From Chloroflexia bacterium (GTDB taxonomy: Bacteria > Chloroflexota > Chloroflexia > Thermomicrobiales > UBA6265), in assembly GCA_013696525.1 (NCBI GenBank), contig JACCYK010000204.1, positions 1 to 12,539 on the forward strand: DNA of 12,539 nucleotides. Reading direction: 5' to 3'. Positions 1 through 7,414 of the stretch are shown one piece after another. The notes below the pieces were generated by a model. It had not been told where the DNA came from. It was given only the letters and a program-made list of their open reading frames with translations, and searched no databases. A program made the translations under genes and the position numbers. Numbering within the stretch: the stretch's first letter is position 1; every line of letters begins with the position of its first letter.

Positions 1-1632
1 GTCTACGACCGTGGGCATCGGGACGTCATCGCGAATGGTGACGCCGCCGGTGGACACCGGGAGCACCCATCGCAAGTTCCCAGCCGCCCGCTTCTTGTCC
101 GAGCCAAGGAGAGCGAGCGCGGCGTCGGGGTTGATCGCCGCCGTTCGCGGCAGGCCGGCGCGATCCAGGGCGACCGCGATTCGCGACGCCTGCTCGTGAG
201 AGCAAACCTCCATCTGAACGCCGATCGCGGTTTCAGACCGCATGCCGATCGCGATCGCTTCACCATGCAGCAGCTGATATCCGGCTGCCTCGATCGCGTG
301 GCCTAGCGTATGACCGAAGTTGAGATAGGCGCGGATCCCCGCCTCGCGCTCATCGGCCTCGACGACCGCCGCCTTTAGCTCGATGTTTCGCCTGATGAGA
401 TACGAAATCGCGGTCAATGACGTGGCGTGCAGTGAGCGCTGATTGCGTTCGAGAAATGCCATCAGGTCGGCTCGTTCACCGCCGGGCGTCGACGGCTGAA
501 TGACGGCATGCTTCACAATCTCAGCCCAGCCATTGATCACCTGGCGCTCCGGCAGTGTTCGCAACAGGGTTGGGTCGATCACCACGAGCGGCGGTTGATA
601 AAAGGCCCCGATCAGGTTCTTACCGGCTCGATGGTCAAGGCCGGTCTTGCCGCCGACGCTGCTGTCGACCATTGCCAGTAAGCTGGTTGGCACCTGGACC
701 AGGCCGACCCCGCGAAGTGCCGTGGCGGCGACGAATCCCGCGAGGTCGCCCACCACACCGCCGCCCAGGGCGACGACGACATCCCCTCGCTCGATCCCGC
801 CGTCGAGCAACCAATCGTACAGGCCACTCGCCTGCTGGAGGCACTTGCTGGATTCCCCGGCCGGGACATTGAATCCGCTGACGGCAAACCCTGACTCGGC
901 GATGGAGATTAAGACGGGCAGAGCCTGAAGTGGTCCGACAACGTCGTCAGAAATGATCCAAACCCGTTGCGCGGTCGGCCAGCGGTCGCGGATCATTGGC
1001 CCCAGTCCGGTGGCGCGATGTATGCCAATGTGGATCGCGGAGTCACCAGATGGCGTCCGCAGGCTGAGGGCGAGCGCCGGATCGCCGGCGGCGAGCTTTG
1101 CCAACCAGACGATTTCGTTCGCGATCGTTTCTTGGGGGACCCGGTCGGACACGATGGTCAGGTCCGCCGCATCGTAGGTATCCTGGCGTTGGCTCTTCAG
1201 CCCGGCGAGACGGGACAGTGGGTCGACATTGGCGAGGAGCGGCCGCTCGACGGCCGACCCTGCCCGGAGTTGATGGTCCACCAGCCGGCGTAGGCTCGTT
1301 GCTGGCTGGGCGTCCAGCGCGACGACCAGCGTCTCGGCTTGACCGAGCAGGTGTGGCTGCCACACGGCAGGATCTGTCACTGCGCCGCCGCCGGTGGCGA
1401 TCACCACCCGCTGGCGATCAAGCGTGCGGCCGAGCACCGTTCGTTCTTCGGCCCGGAACGAGGCTTCTCCATGACGCCGGAAGATGTCGGGAATGGCGGC
1501 CCCGTAGGCCGCTTCAATCTCGGCGTCAGTGTCAATCGCGTCCCAGCCGAGCCGCGCAGCGACGAGGCGACCGACGCTACTCTTGCCGGAGCCGCTTAGC
1601 CCGATCAGCACGATGCGTTGTACCGGCTCCAC
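1..1632 (-). CDS. aroKB: Bifunctional shikimate kinase / 3-dehydroquinate synthase (AroK-AroB fusion), 3'-truncated by window edge
   Basis: One uninterrupted frame of 544 codons read on the minus strand joins two shikimate-pathway enzymes. Residues 1-170 are shikimate kinase, which phosphorylates shikimate with ATP: Walker A GLSGSGKS (11-18), DTD (34-36), GEASFR (55-60), GGG (81-83), lid motif RPLL (130-133). Residues from about 185 are 3-dehydroquinate synthase, which cyclises DAHP using NAD and a metal: GGGVVGDLAGF (290-300), PTSLLAMVDS (315-324), SVGGKTG (325-331), EIVKHA (371-376), NFGHTLGH (438-445), HGE (456-458). E371, H441 and H456 fit the known metal ligands. The two domains are joined almost without linker. 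The start is a GTG behind GGGAG, placing the P-loop at the usual distance; a TTG two codons upstream is the alternative. No stop occurs before position 1, and only some 10-20 C-terminal residues should be missing. Both enzymes are cytosolic and serve aromatic amino acid synthesis. The identification is secure. Confidence 0.95.
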   Translation of the reverse strand, partial: MEPVQRIVLIGLSGSGKSSVGRLVAARLGWDAIDTDAEIEAAYGAAIPDIFRRHGEASFRAEERTVLGRTLDRQRVVIATGGGAVTDPAVWQPHLLGQAETLVVALDAQPATSLRRLVDHQLRAGSAVERPLLANVDPLSRLAGLKSQRQDTYDAADLTIVSDRVPQETIANEIVWLAKLAAGDPALALSLRTPSGDSAIHIGIHRATGLGPMIRDRWPTAQRVWIISDDVVGPLQALPVLISIAESGFAVSGFNVPAGESSKCLQQASGLYDWLLDGGIERGDVVVALGGGVVGDLAGFVAATALRGVGLVQVPTSLLAMVDSSVGGKTGLDHRAGKNLIGAFYQPPLVVIDPTLLRTLPERQVINGWAEIVKHAVIQPSTPGGERADLMAFLERNQRSLHATSLTAISYLIRRNIELKAAVVEADEREAGIRAYLNFGHTLGHAIEAAGYQLLHGEAIAIGMRSETAIGVQMEVCSHEQASRIAVALDRAGLPRTAAINPDAALALLGSDKKRAAGNLRWVLPVSTGGVTIRDDVPMPTVVD

Positions 1633-1668
1633 TCGCAAACTCCCGTGTCTCGTCGTGATGATTCGAGC

Positions 1669-1695
1669 AGTATATCGAGTCGGCCGCGCTGACAA
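1669..1695 (-). promoter_or_regulatory. Predicted sigma70-type promoter for aroKB
   Basis: Reading the minus strand, a TTGTCA (-35, 1695-1690) is followed after 15 bp by TATACT (-10, 1674-1669). Transcription would start near 1662, leaving a leader of about 30 nt before the GTG at 1632. The hexamers are good but the 15-bp spacer is short, so this is a moderate call. Confidence 0.45.
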
Positions 1696-1812
1696 TCTGG
1701 CACAGAATGGATTCCGGGACGCGGGCGGCAGAAGCGCGTCTCGAAGCCGCGGCCGACCTTCGACGATTGCGTAGGGACCGGCGCTAGCGATTCCGGCGGC
1801 GCGCGACGCATG

Positions 1813-1818
1813 TATACT
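1813..1818 (+). promoter_or_regulatory. Possible -10 element for the response regulator gene
   Basis: TATACT lies about 75 bp before the chosen start at 1893, in the divergent gap with aroKB. I see no convincing -35 about 17 bp upstream. If it is real, transcription starts near 1825, which rules out the TTG at 1818 as the start of the gene. It rests on the hexamer and its position only. Confidence 0.3.
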
Positions 1819-1892
1819 TGGCTGGTGCAGGCTTGGTCGAGGGCGATAGTGTGCTGTCCATGCCGGGCAACGCGGAAGGAACATCTGGCACC

Positions 1893-3272
1893 ATGCATCG
1901 CATCCTCGTCGCTGATGACGATGCCGGCATCCGTTCGCTCTTGCGAGACTTTCTCGAAGGCGAGGGGTATGAGATCGCGGAAGCTGCAAATGGGGTCGCT
2001 GTTCTCGATGCACTGAAAAACCAGTCTGACGAATCCCCTGATCTGGTCCTGATGGATGTCCGGATGCCGGACAAGTCCGGCCTCGACGTCCTCCGCGAGG
2101 CTCCCGAGGCAGCGAGAGCCGCCGGTCACCTGCCAATCATCGTCATCACGGGCTATGGCACCTCCAACGTGGCGATTGACGCGATGCAGTTTGGCGCCTA
2201 CGACTACATCGTCAAGCCTTTCGATTTAGATGAAGTGTTGAACTTGGTCGAACGGTTCTTCGACCGGCGGCGCCTCGACGACCAGGTGGAGCCGCTCTCG
2301 GTCCGAGTCGGTGGCCGTGATCCCAATGAGGTGATCATTGGGAACAGCGGAGCCATGCGCGAGGTGTACAAGACGGTTGGCCGGGTGGCGCGATCCGACG
2401 CGACCGTGCTGATCACGGGAGAAACGGGCACCGGCAAAGAGTTGGTGGCCACCGTCCTCCACCGGTCGTCCTCGTACGGCTCTGGCACGCTGGTCAAGGT
2501 CAACTGCGCCGCGTTGCCCGAAACGCTGCTCGAGAGCGAGCTGTTCGGGCATGAGAAGGGGTCCTTCACCGGGGCGATTAATCAGCGCAAGGGCCGGTTC
2601 GAGATGGCCAACAAAGGGACGATCTTTCTCGACGAGGTCGGGGAGATGTCGCTGGCGACGCAGAAAAAGCTCCTTCGCGTCTTGCAAGAGCGGGAGTTCG
2701 AGCGCGTCGGGGGCTCGGTCGCGGTCAAGATTGACACTCGCGTCATCGCGGCCACGAACAAAGTGCTTGAGCAAGAGGTTGAGGACGGCCGGTTCCGCGA
2801 AGACCTGTACTACCGGCTCAATGTGATCTCGATCTTCCTGCCCCCGTTGCGGGATCGCGGTGACGACATTCCGCTCCTGGTTGAGCACTTCTTGGATAAA
2901 CACCGCTTCTCCGCCGCCGCCGGCCCGTCCCGGATCAGTCAGGGCGCGATGCGAATGCTCCTTGAACATGACTGGCCCGGAAACGTGCGCCAGCTCGAAA
3001 ACGTGATTGAACGGGCCACCGTGCTCTGCCAGGGCGGCGTCATCGCGGACGAGCATATTGACCTCTCCGGCGCCGACAACCGCCGATTCGTGGACATTGG
3101 GCAGCGGTTGCGCAAGGGTGCGTCGCTCTCGGAGCTGTTGGCCGAGGTTGAGCGGCGCGCGCTCTCGGAAGCGTTGACGCAGACGGACGGCGACCGGCTG
3201 GCGGCATCAGTGATGCTTGGCCTTGACTTGAGCGAGTTTAAGCAGCGCTTGACCGAATTCGAAATCGCATAG
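1893..3272 (+). CDS. NtrC-family sigma54-dependent response regulator
   Basis: A 459-residue protein with the three NtrC-type parts in order. The receiver domain (1-120) has acidic pocket D8-D10, phosphoacceptor D55 in [10 protein letters not shown]86 and K108. The AAA+ sigma54-activation domain (about 148-375) has Walker A GETGTGKE (176-183), sigma54-contact loop GSFTGA (223-228), Walker B TIFLDE (243-248), the arginine-finger segment FREDLYYRL (301-309) and [10 protein letters not shown] (361-370). The C-terminal Fis-like helix-turn-helix (about 420-457) is weak: its second helix reads [10 protein letters not shown], without the usual basic R.TLYRK pattern. By family knowledge, phosphorylation would drive ATP-dependent opening of RNA polymerase-sigma54 complexes. 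No sensor kinase lies nearby. The ATG is chosen because the receiver fold begins at once and GGAAGGA lies 12 nt upstream; an in-frame GTG at 1851 with GAGGG 7 nt upstream would add 14 residues. glpK follows after 28 bp, so cotranscription is likely. Target genes are unknown. Confidence 0.92.
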   Translation: MHRILVADDDAGIRSLLRDFLEGEGYEIAEAANGVAVLDALKNQSDESPDLVLMDVRMPDKSGLDVLREAPEAARAAGHLPIIVITGYGTSNVAIDAMQFGAYDYIVKPFDLDEVLNLVERFFDRRRLDDQVEPLSVRVGGRDPNEVIIGNSGAMREVYKTVGRVARSDATVLITGETGTGKELVATVLHRSSSYGSGTLVKVNCAALPETLLESELFGHEKGSFTGAINQRKGRFEMANKGTIFLDEVGEMSLATQKKLLRVLQEREFERVGGSVAVKIDTRVIAATNKVLEQEVEDGRFREDLYYRLNVISIFLPPLRDRGDDIPLLVEHFLDKHRFSAAAGPSRISQGAMRMLLEHDWPGNVRQLENVIERATVLCQGGVIADEHIDLSGADNRRFVDIGQRLRKGASLSELLAEVERRALSEALTQTDGDRLAASVMLGLDLSEFKQRLTEFEIA

Positions 3273-3300
3273 GGATCGGCGGGGGAGATCAGCACCAGTC

Positions 3301-4797
3301 ATGGCAGCAGCGGGTCTGATCCTCGCGCTCGACCAGGGAACGACCTCAAGCCGCGCGGTCGTTTTCGATTCCGCGGGCGAGATTCGAGGGATCGCCCAGG
3401 TGCCGACGGCGCAGGACTTCCCGCACCCCGGCTGGGTTAATCAGGATCCCAACGAGATCTGGGAAACCACCAAGGTCGTGGCCCGGGAAGCGGTTGCGAA
3501 GGCCGGAATCGAAGCCGACCAGATCGCGGCGATCGGCATTGCCAATCAGCGAGAGACCACGATCCTCTGGGATCGAACCAGCGGGGAGCCAATCGGTCCG
3601 GCGATCGTCTGGCAAAGCCGGCAATCCGCGCCCATCGTCGAGCAGCTTGTCGCCCGTGGGCTGACGAGCCAAATCCAGCGGATCACTGGCTTGGTGCCGG
3701 ACGCCTATTTCTCGGCGACGAAGATTGTGTGGTGCTTCGAGCAAGACCCTGAGTTGCGACGGCGGGCCGACGGCGGAGACATCGCGTTCGGTACCGTCGA
3801 TTCCTGGTTGATCTGGCGGCTGACGCAAGGTCGGGAGCATGTCACCGACCCATCCAATGCGGCGCGCACCATGCTGTACGACATCCGAGCCGGAACCTGG
3901 TCGGACGAGCTCCTGACCGCGCTGGACATTCCCGCCGCGATTCTACCCGCGGTTCGACCGAACCAGCGTCTCATCTGTGAAATCGGACCGGAGCTCTTGG
4001 GGGCTACCCTGCCGGTGATGGGCGTGGCCGGCGATCAGCAAGCCGCGCTCTTTGGCCAGGCGTGTTACCAGCCGGGCCAGGCCAAGAACACCTACGGCAC
4101 CGGTTCGTTCCTCTTGATGAATACCGGCTCCGAGCCGATGGCCTCCGCGCATCAACTGCTCACGACGGTCGCCTGGGACATTGGGCGCCAAACGGTCTTC
4201 GCCTTGGAAGGGGCGATCTTCAACACGGGTTCGGCGGTGCAGTGGTTGCGCGATGGGCTGGGGATCATCGACACGGCGGCGGCGGTGGAACCGCTGGCCG
4301 CCTCAGTGCCGGACGCCGGCGGCGTTGTCTTTGTGCCGGCACTGACAGGTTTGGGCGCACCGCACTGGGCGCCGCACGCGCGGGGCACCATCGTCGGCAT
4401 CACCCGCGGCACGACCGCTGCCCACATCGCGCGGGCGACGCTGGAGGCGATCGCCTTTCAGACACGGGATGTGGTCGAGGCGATGGAGCGGGATTCAGGG
4501 ATCGCGCTGCATGAGCTCCGCGTGGATGGCGGGGCCGCGGCGAATGATTTGCTTCTGCAGATCCAAGCGGAAGTGCTCGGCGTGGCGGTAGTGCGCCCTC
4601 AGACGATCGAGACAACCGCTCTCGGCGCGGCCTATCTTGCCGGCCTTGGCGCCGGCGTATGGCGCGACCAAGCGGAGGTGGCGGACCGCTGGCTGGTTGA
4701 TCGGCGGTTCGCGCCGGAGATGGCCAAACAGGAGAGCGACGAACGCTATGAGCGGTGGCTCGAAGCGGTAGCTCGGTCGCGCGGTTGGCATCGTTAG
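3301..4797 (+). CDS. glpK: Glycerol kinase
   Basis: A full-length 498-residue FGGY-family kinase that makes sn-glycerol 3-phosphate from glycerol and ATP in the cytosol, feeding glycolysis and lipid synthesis. The N-terminal phosphate-binding loop reads [16 protein letters not shown] (residues 8-23). Also visible are [11 protein letters not shown], the segment GIANQRETT, the substrate-region motif [43 protein letters not shown] and the C-terminal nucleotide-site motif [18 protein letters not shown]. The length matches the family. The ATG is preceded by GGGGGAG at 3282-3288. It follows the response regulator gene by 28 bp on the same strand. The usual partners GlpF and GlpD are not in the window, so the local context does not show how glycerol enters or is oxidised. 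Its stop codon overlaps that of the opposing gene by 4 bp, with no clear terminator between them. No unusual residues were noted in the active-site motifs. Confidence 0.96.
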   Translation: MAAAGLILALDQGTTSSRAVVFDSAGEIRGIAQVPTAQDFPHPGWVNQDPNEIWETTKVVAREAVAKAGIEADQIAAIGIANQRETTILWDRTSGEPIGPAIVWQSRQSAPIVEQLVARGLTSQIQRITGLVPDAYFSATKIVWCFEQDPELRRRADGGDIAFGTVDSWLIWRLTQGREHVTDPSNAARTMLYDIRAGTWSDELLTALDIPAAILPAVRPNQRLICEIGPELLGATLPVMGVAGDQQAALFGQACYQPGQAKNTYGTGSFLLMNTGSEPMASAHQLLTTVAWDIGRQTVFALEGAIFNTGSAVQWLRDGLGIIDTAAAVEPLAASVPDAGGVVFVPALTGLGAPHWAPHARGTIVGITRGTTAAHIARATLEAIAFQTRDVVEAMERDSGIALHELRVDGGAAANDLLLQIQAEVLGVAVVRPQTIETTALGAAYLAGLGAGVWRDQAEVADRWLVDRRFAPEMAKQESDERYERWLEAVARSRGWHR

Positions 4798-5852
4798 GTC
4801 GAGGGCTCGTGCCGCTCCCCGTCGTGGTTGCTTAACCGCTGGTCGGGAGGGGACAACTGACGAATAGGGAACTGACTGGCCTGATCGGTCTTAACCGACC
4901 CGGTCGTTTCGATCACCGACGCATCATCAGTAGACCGTTGACGGATGAGCGGCAACGGCAGGCGGCGGAAGATTTTCGTTGCCTGCCGTTGAAAGCCCTT
5001 CAACTGGTCACGGGTCGGGCGCAGACCCGTGCGGTAGTAGTAATCGGCGGCCAGGCCCATGGCCATGGTGCCGGCGTAGGCGATGCCAACCTTTGGAATG
5101 GTGCCGGCGGCAAATGGTAACATTGACGAGGCGCCGCGGGCGAGCGAACGCCAGAGAAAGCCGGCGCCGACGACGGGCACCAGCTCTTGGATGATGGCAA
5201 GTTGATCGTGCAGGTCGCGGCCATTCATGGCGCCCAACTTGTACATCATCATCATCTGGTTCTTGGTCAAGACGATGAGATCGGCGCCGGCGGACGCCAG
5301 GCCGCCGACGATCGGGATCAAGGCCGGAATGTTGGAGATCAACGCGAACTGGGCATTTGCCATCGAGGCTTCGTTGACCACGGCCCGCGCCGCCGCCGGG
5401 CGAAAGACGGGGAAGGCCCGGCCGAAGGCGGGAGCACGGTCCAGCGCCGCGCGGACGATACTGTGCCGTAGCGATTCGAGGGCGACTTCTGAATCAGACC
5501 TGTCGTCGGAATAGGATTGGACGGCCGAGACGCCACTGGCCAGCATTTGCCGGTCCCGGATCGACCGGGCGACGCCAGTGCCGGCCGGGTCGAAAACGAT
5601 GACGGCGTCGAAGCGATCGAGGTCGGCGGGTGGTGCGCTAAGCTCACGGGCGGTGATCGCGAGCTCGCCAGTGTGGCCAGTGAGCCGCAACCCGAGATCG
5701 CGGGCCCCAGCCGTGGTGGGCGCCAACACGAGAAGCCGGGGCAATGTCTCCGCCTGCTCCCGCACCTCATCAAAACTAATCTCTTTCAACACGTTTACGA
5801 AGTTGCGGATCGCAAAGAGCGAGCCACCGCGCTGGTCGAGCGATCTGTTCAT
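4794..5852 (-). CDS. DUF697 (YcjF-like) membrane protein with a P-loop-less GTPase-like N-terminal domain
   Basis: A 352-residue protein of unknown function. Residues 15-35 form a helical segment ([19 protein letters not shown]). Residues 39-145 look like a nucleotide-binding fold with a strand RLLVLAP (39-45) and [11 protein letters not shown] (81-91), where a GTPase would carry its P-loop and DxxG, but no GxxxxGK[ST] motif is present. Residues 150-300 resemble DUF697: an [13 protein letters not shown] helix, a hydrophobic stretch [15 protein letters not shown] (175-189), a charged turn [13 protein letters not shown], and two more hydrophobic segments with PVVGAGFLW and [13 protein letters not shown]. 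About 45 hydrophilic residues form the tail. The family is usually linked to GTPases and the membrane; the cellular role is not known. The ATG is chosen because the conserved part starts soon after and AGGGA lies upstream, though 15 nt away; a TTG at 5885 would add 11 residues. It follows mdh by 127 bp on the same strand. Confidence 0.75.
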   Translation of the reverse strand: MNRSLDQRGGSLFAIRNFVNVLKEISFDEVREQAETLPRLLVLAPTTAGARDLGLRLTGHTGELAITARELSAPPADLDRFDAVIVFDPAGTGVARSIRDRQMLASGVSAVQSYSDDRSDSEVALESLRHSIVRAALDRAPAFGRAFPVFRPAAARAVVNEASMANAQFALISNIPALIPIVGGLASAGADLIVLTKNQMMMMYKLGAMNGRDLHDQLAIIQELVPVVGAGFLWRSLARGASSMLPFAAGTIPKVGIAYAGTMAMGLAADYYYRTGLRPTRDQLKGFQRQATKIFRRLPLPLIRQRSTDDASVIETTGSVKTDQASQFPIRQLSPPDQRLSNHDGERHEPST

Positions 5853-5979
5853 GGCGTTTTGATCCGTTCCCTGAAACGACACCAAGGTCTCTGGCGCGGT
5901 GGAGACGTGAGGGGAAGTCTACCGCTTACTCCGATCGGCGGTCATCGACTGGCTCAGTTTGAGCGAACGGGCCGGTATC

Positions 5980-6948
5980 TCAGACCTGAGGTTCGCTGGC
6001 GAGCCGGGCCATCGCGTCGACGAGTCCCTGGACCGCGTTCGCTGACTGATGCAGCGCGGCGCGCTCCTGTTCGGCAAGGTCGAGTTGGATGATTTCTTGG
6101 ACCCCGCCGGCGCCAAGCTTGATCGGGACGCCAACGAAGACGCCGCTGATGCCGTATTCGCCCTGAAGGAGCACGCTGCACGGGATGACGCGCTGTTTAT
6201 CGAGGATCACCGCGTCGACCATTTGCAGCACCGAGGCGCCTGGCGCGGTGTAGGCGCTTCCGGTCTTGAGCAAGGAGATGACCTCGGCGCCCCCCTTCGC
6301 GGTCCGTGATTCGAGGGCCGCGATCCGGTCCGCCGGCAACAGCTCCGGCAGGGGGATACCGTTCACGGTCGAAAACCGTGAGAGCGGCACCATGGTGTCG
6401 CCGTGGCCGCCCAGGACCAGCGCTGAGACGTCTTCGACCGAGACCGAGAGCTCCATCGCGATGAATGTCCGAAAGCGGGCCGCGTCCAGGACACCGGCCA
6501 TCCCAATCACCCGCTCGCGCGGCAGATGAGCGGCGTCATAGGCAACGTGGCACATAGCATCGAGCGGATTCGAGACGACGATGACGACCGCCGCCGGCGA
6601 GTGCTCGACGACTAGGGCGGTAACGGACCGCACGATCCCCATGTTGGTCCGGAGCAGATCATCGCGGCTCATGCCCGGTTTGCGGGCGATCCCGGAGGTG
6701 ATCACCACGACATCGGAGTCGGTTGTCCCGGTATAGCCATTAGTACCGGTGATCCTCGTATCAAAGCCGAGAATCGGGCCGGCCTGCATCAGATCGAGCG
6801 CCTTGCCTTGGGGCAAACCCTCGACGATGTCAACCAGGACAATATCGGCATAGTCGCGAAGAGCCAGGAACTGGGTCAGCGCACCGCCCACCATGCCGGC
6901 GCCGACGATCGTGACCTTGGGCCGTGCTGCCCGCTGCCCGTCTTGCAT
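5980..6948 (-). CDS. mdh: Malate dehydrogenase (lactate dehydrogenase-like type)
   Basis: A 322-residue NAD-dependent enzyme that interconverts malate and oxaloacetate in the TCA cycle. The Rossmann fold starts with [11 protein letters not shown] (12-22), and D40 at the end of the second strand fits NAD preference over NADP. R89 and R95 in [12 protein letters not shown] are the substrate-binding arginines; an arginine at the first of these distinguishes malate from lactate dehydrogenases. VVSNPLD (124-130), D155 with R158 in GVLDAARFR, and the catalytic H182 in [10 protein letters not shown] complete the active site. The length fits the tetrameric LDH-like MDH group. The ATG has GAAGGG six nucleotides upstream. 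The gene reads away from rpoB, and its promoter sits in the shared gap. The downstream DUF697 gene could be cotranscribed, since I see no clear terminator in the 127 bp between them. Confidence 0.95.
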   Translation of the reverse strand: MQDGQRAARPKVTIVGAGMVGGALTQFLALRDYADIVLVDIVEGLPQGKALDLMQAGPILGFDTRITGTNGYTGTTDSDVVVITSGIARKPGMSRDDLLRTNMGIVRSVTALVVEHSPAAVVIVVSNPLDAMCHVAYDAAHLPRERVIGMAGVLDAARFRTFIAMELSVSVEDVSALVLGGHGDTMVPLSRFSTVNGIPLPELLPADRIAALESRTAKGGAEVISLLKTGSAYTAPGASVLQMVDAVILDKQRVIPCSVLLQGEYGISGVFVGVPIKLGAGGVQEIIQLDLAEQERAALHQSANAVQGLVDAMARLASEPQV

Positions 6949-7021
6949 GGAACACCCTTCCGCTCGTAGGCGTCATCTCCCGGTGGAAGCCACCGAACGA
7001 GCCAAACTGAGAGTCGGCCCG

Positions 7022-7030
7022 ATCATAGCA
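7022..7030 (-). promoter_or_regulatory. Extended -10 promoter for mdh
   Basis: On the minus strand this reads TGCTATGAT, a TGn extended -10 with a good TATGAT hexamer. No strong -35 is seen at 17 bp, which extended -10 promoters can tolerate. Transcription would start near 7015, giving a leader of about 67 nt before the mdh ATG at 6948. Confidence 0.5.
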
Positions 7031-7058
7031 TGGGGAATGGCTGTTGCTTCGGGCGATG

Positions 7059-7110
7059 AAAAAAATGGGTCGCAAAAAAGGTTGACAATAGCGGAGGGGG
7101 CGAATACAAT
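7059..7110 (+). promoter_or_regulatory. Strong sigma70-type promoter with UP-element-like A-tracts, for rpoBC
   Basis: TTGACA at 7082-7087 is the exact -35 consensus. After exactly 17 bp comes TACAAT at 7105-7110, one base from the -10 consensus. Upstream lie two A-tracts, A6 at 7074-7079 and A7 at 7059-7065. With a start near 7117 they fall at about -38 to -43 and -52 to -58, the proximal and distal UP-element positions known to bind the RNA polymerase alpha C-terminal domain. It is the best promoter in the window and faces rpoB. The rpoB start codon is about 300 nt downstream. Confidence 0.8.
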
Positions 7111-7215
7111 ATTCATTCGCGGTCTGGACCGAGCTTTCGGTCGGACGGCTGACGGATGGAGCATCATTGAGCTGGGCGAGGCGTACGGACCAGCTTCCGT
7201 TACACCAATAAAGGC

Positions 7216-7241
7216 CGGGAGGGGAGTAGTCTGCCCTCCCG
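7216..7241 (+). other. GC-rich hairpin in the rpoB leader (attenuator-like)
   Basis: An 8-bp perfect stem, CGGGAGGG (7216-7223) with CCCTCCCG (7234-7241), encloses a 10-nt loop whose AG/CT ends can pair inside. The following bases (TATCTGTGTTT) are only moderately T-rich, so as an intrinsic terminator it would be weak. The 5' arm resembles a ribosome binding site. The 3' arm CCTCCC is complementary to the rpoB ribosome binding site GGGAGG at 7398-7403. Confidence 0.5.
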
Positions 7242-7397
7242 TATCTGTGTTTCCCGCGAAGTATATCAGTTCGAAACGTCTGTCGCACCGGTCATTGGCC
7301 GAGCCGGAGATAGTGGCTCGCCGCCCGGACGCGCGTTCGCGGTGCCGCGAGGCACGTTCTCCATGAATCGGAGCGACGGGTCGCGTGGACAACATCT

Positions 7398-7405
7398 GGG
7401 AGGAG
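7398..7405 (+). promoter_or_regulatory. Ribosome binding site of rpoB
   Basis: GGGAGGAG ends 9 nt before the GTG at 7415. It decides the start among three in-frame GTG codons (7415, 7418, 7421) and argues against the internal ATG at 7481, which has no comparable site. Confidence 0.75.
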
Positions 7406-7414
7406 TAACGGCAA

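Larger units (their letters stand above)
7117..7414 (+). promoter_or_regulatory. Long structured 5' leader of rpoB
   Basis: About 298 nt separate the predicted transcription start from the rpoB GTG, with no convincing gene inside. Hairpins visible by eye, in order: 7127-7142 (GACCGA, loop GCTT, TCGGTC), extended by an outer GTC/GAC pair to 7122-7146; 7183-7203 (ACGGA/TCCGT, loop CCAGCT, with an outer GT/AC pair past one bulged T); 7216-7241 (8 bp, listed separately); and 7342-7355 (GTGCC, GNRA loop GCGA, GGCAC). The number of stems suggests a regulatory RNA, perhaps controlling transcription elongation or translation of rpoB. It matches no riboswitch or ribosomal-protein leader that I recognise. 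The role is inferred from position and structure only. Confidence 0.45.

Noticed and set aside
1784..1791. Palindrome CGCTAGCG in the aroKB/response-regulator gap
   Set aside because: Eight bases alone are too little to call an operator, and no second copy was seen nearby.
4820..4840. Short inverted repeat GGTT-GCTT-AACC near the glpK end
   Set aside because: Only four firm pairs, no T-run on either side, and it lies inside coding sequence; not a credible terminator.
5853..5979. Weak stem ACCGC/GCGGT in the mdh-DUF697 gap
   Set aside because: Five pairs around a 12-nt loop without a following T-run do not support a terminator.
7156..7170. Four-codon ATG frame (MEHH) in the rpoB leader
   Set aside because: No ribosome binding site precedes it and frames this short are common by chance.
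7265..7282. TTCGAAA resembling a tRNA T-loop in the rpoB leader
   Set aside because: The flanking bases ATCAG and CGTCT do not form a T-stem, and no acceptor or anticodon arm is visible.
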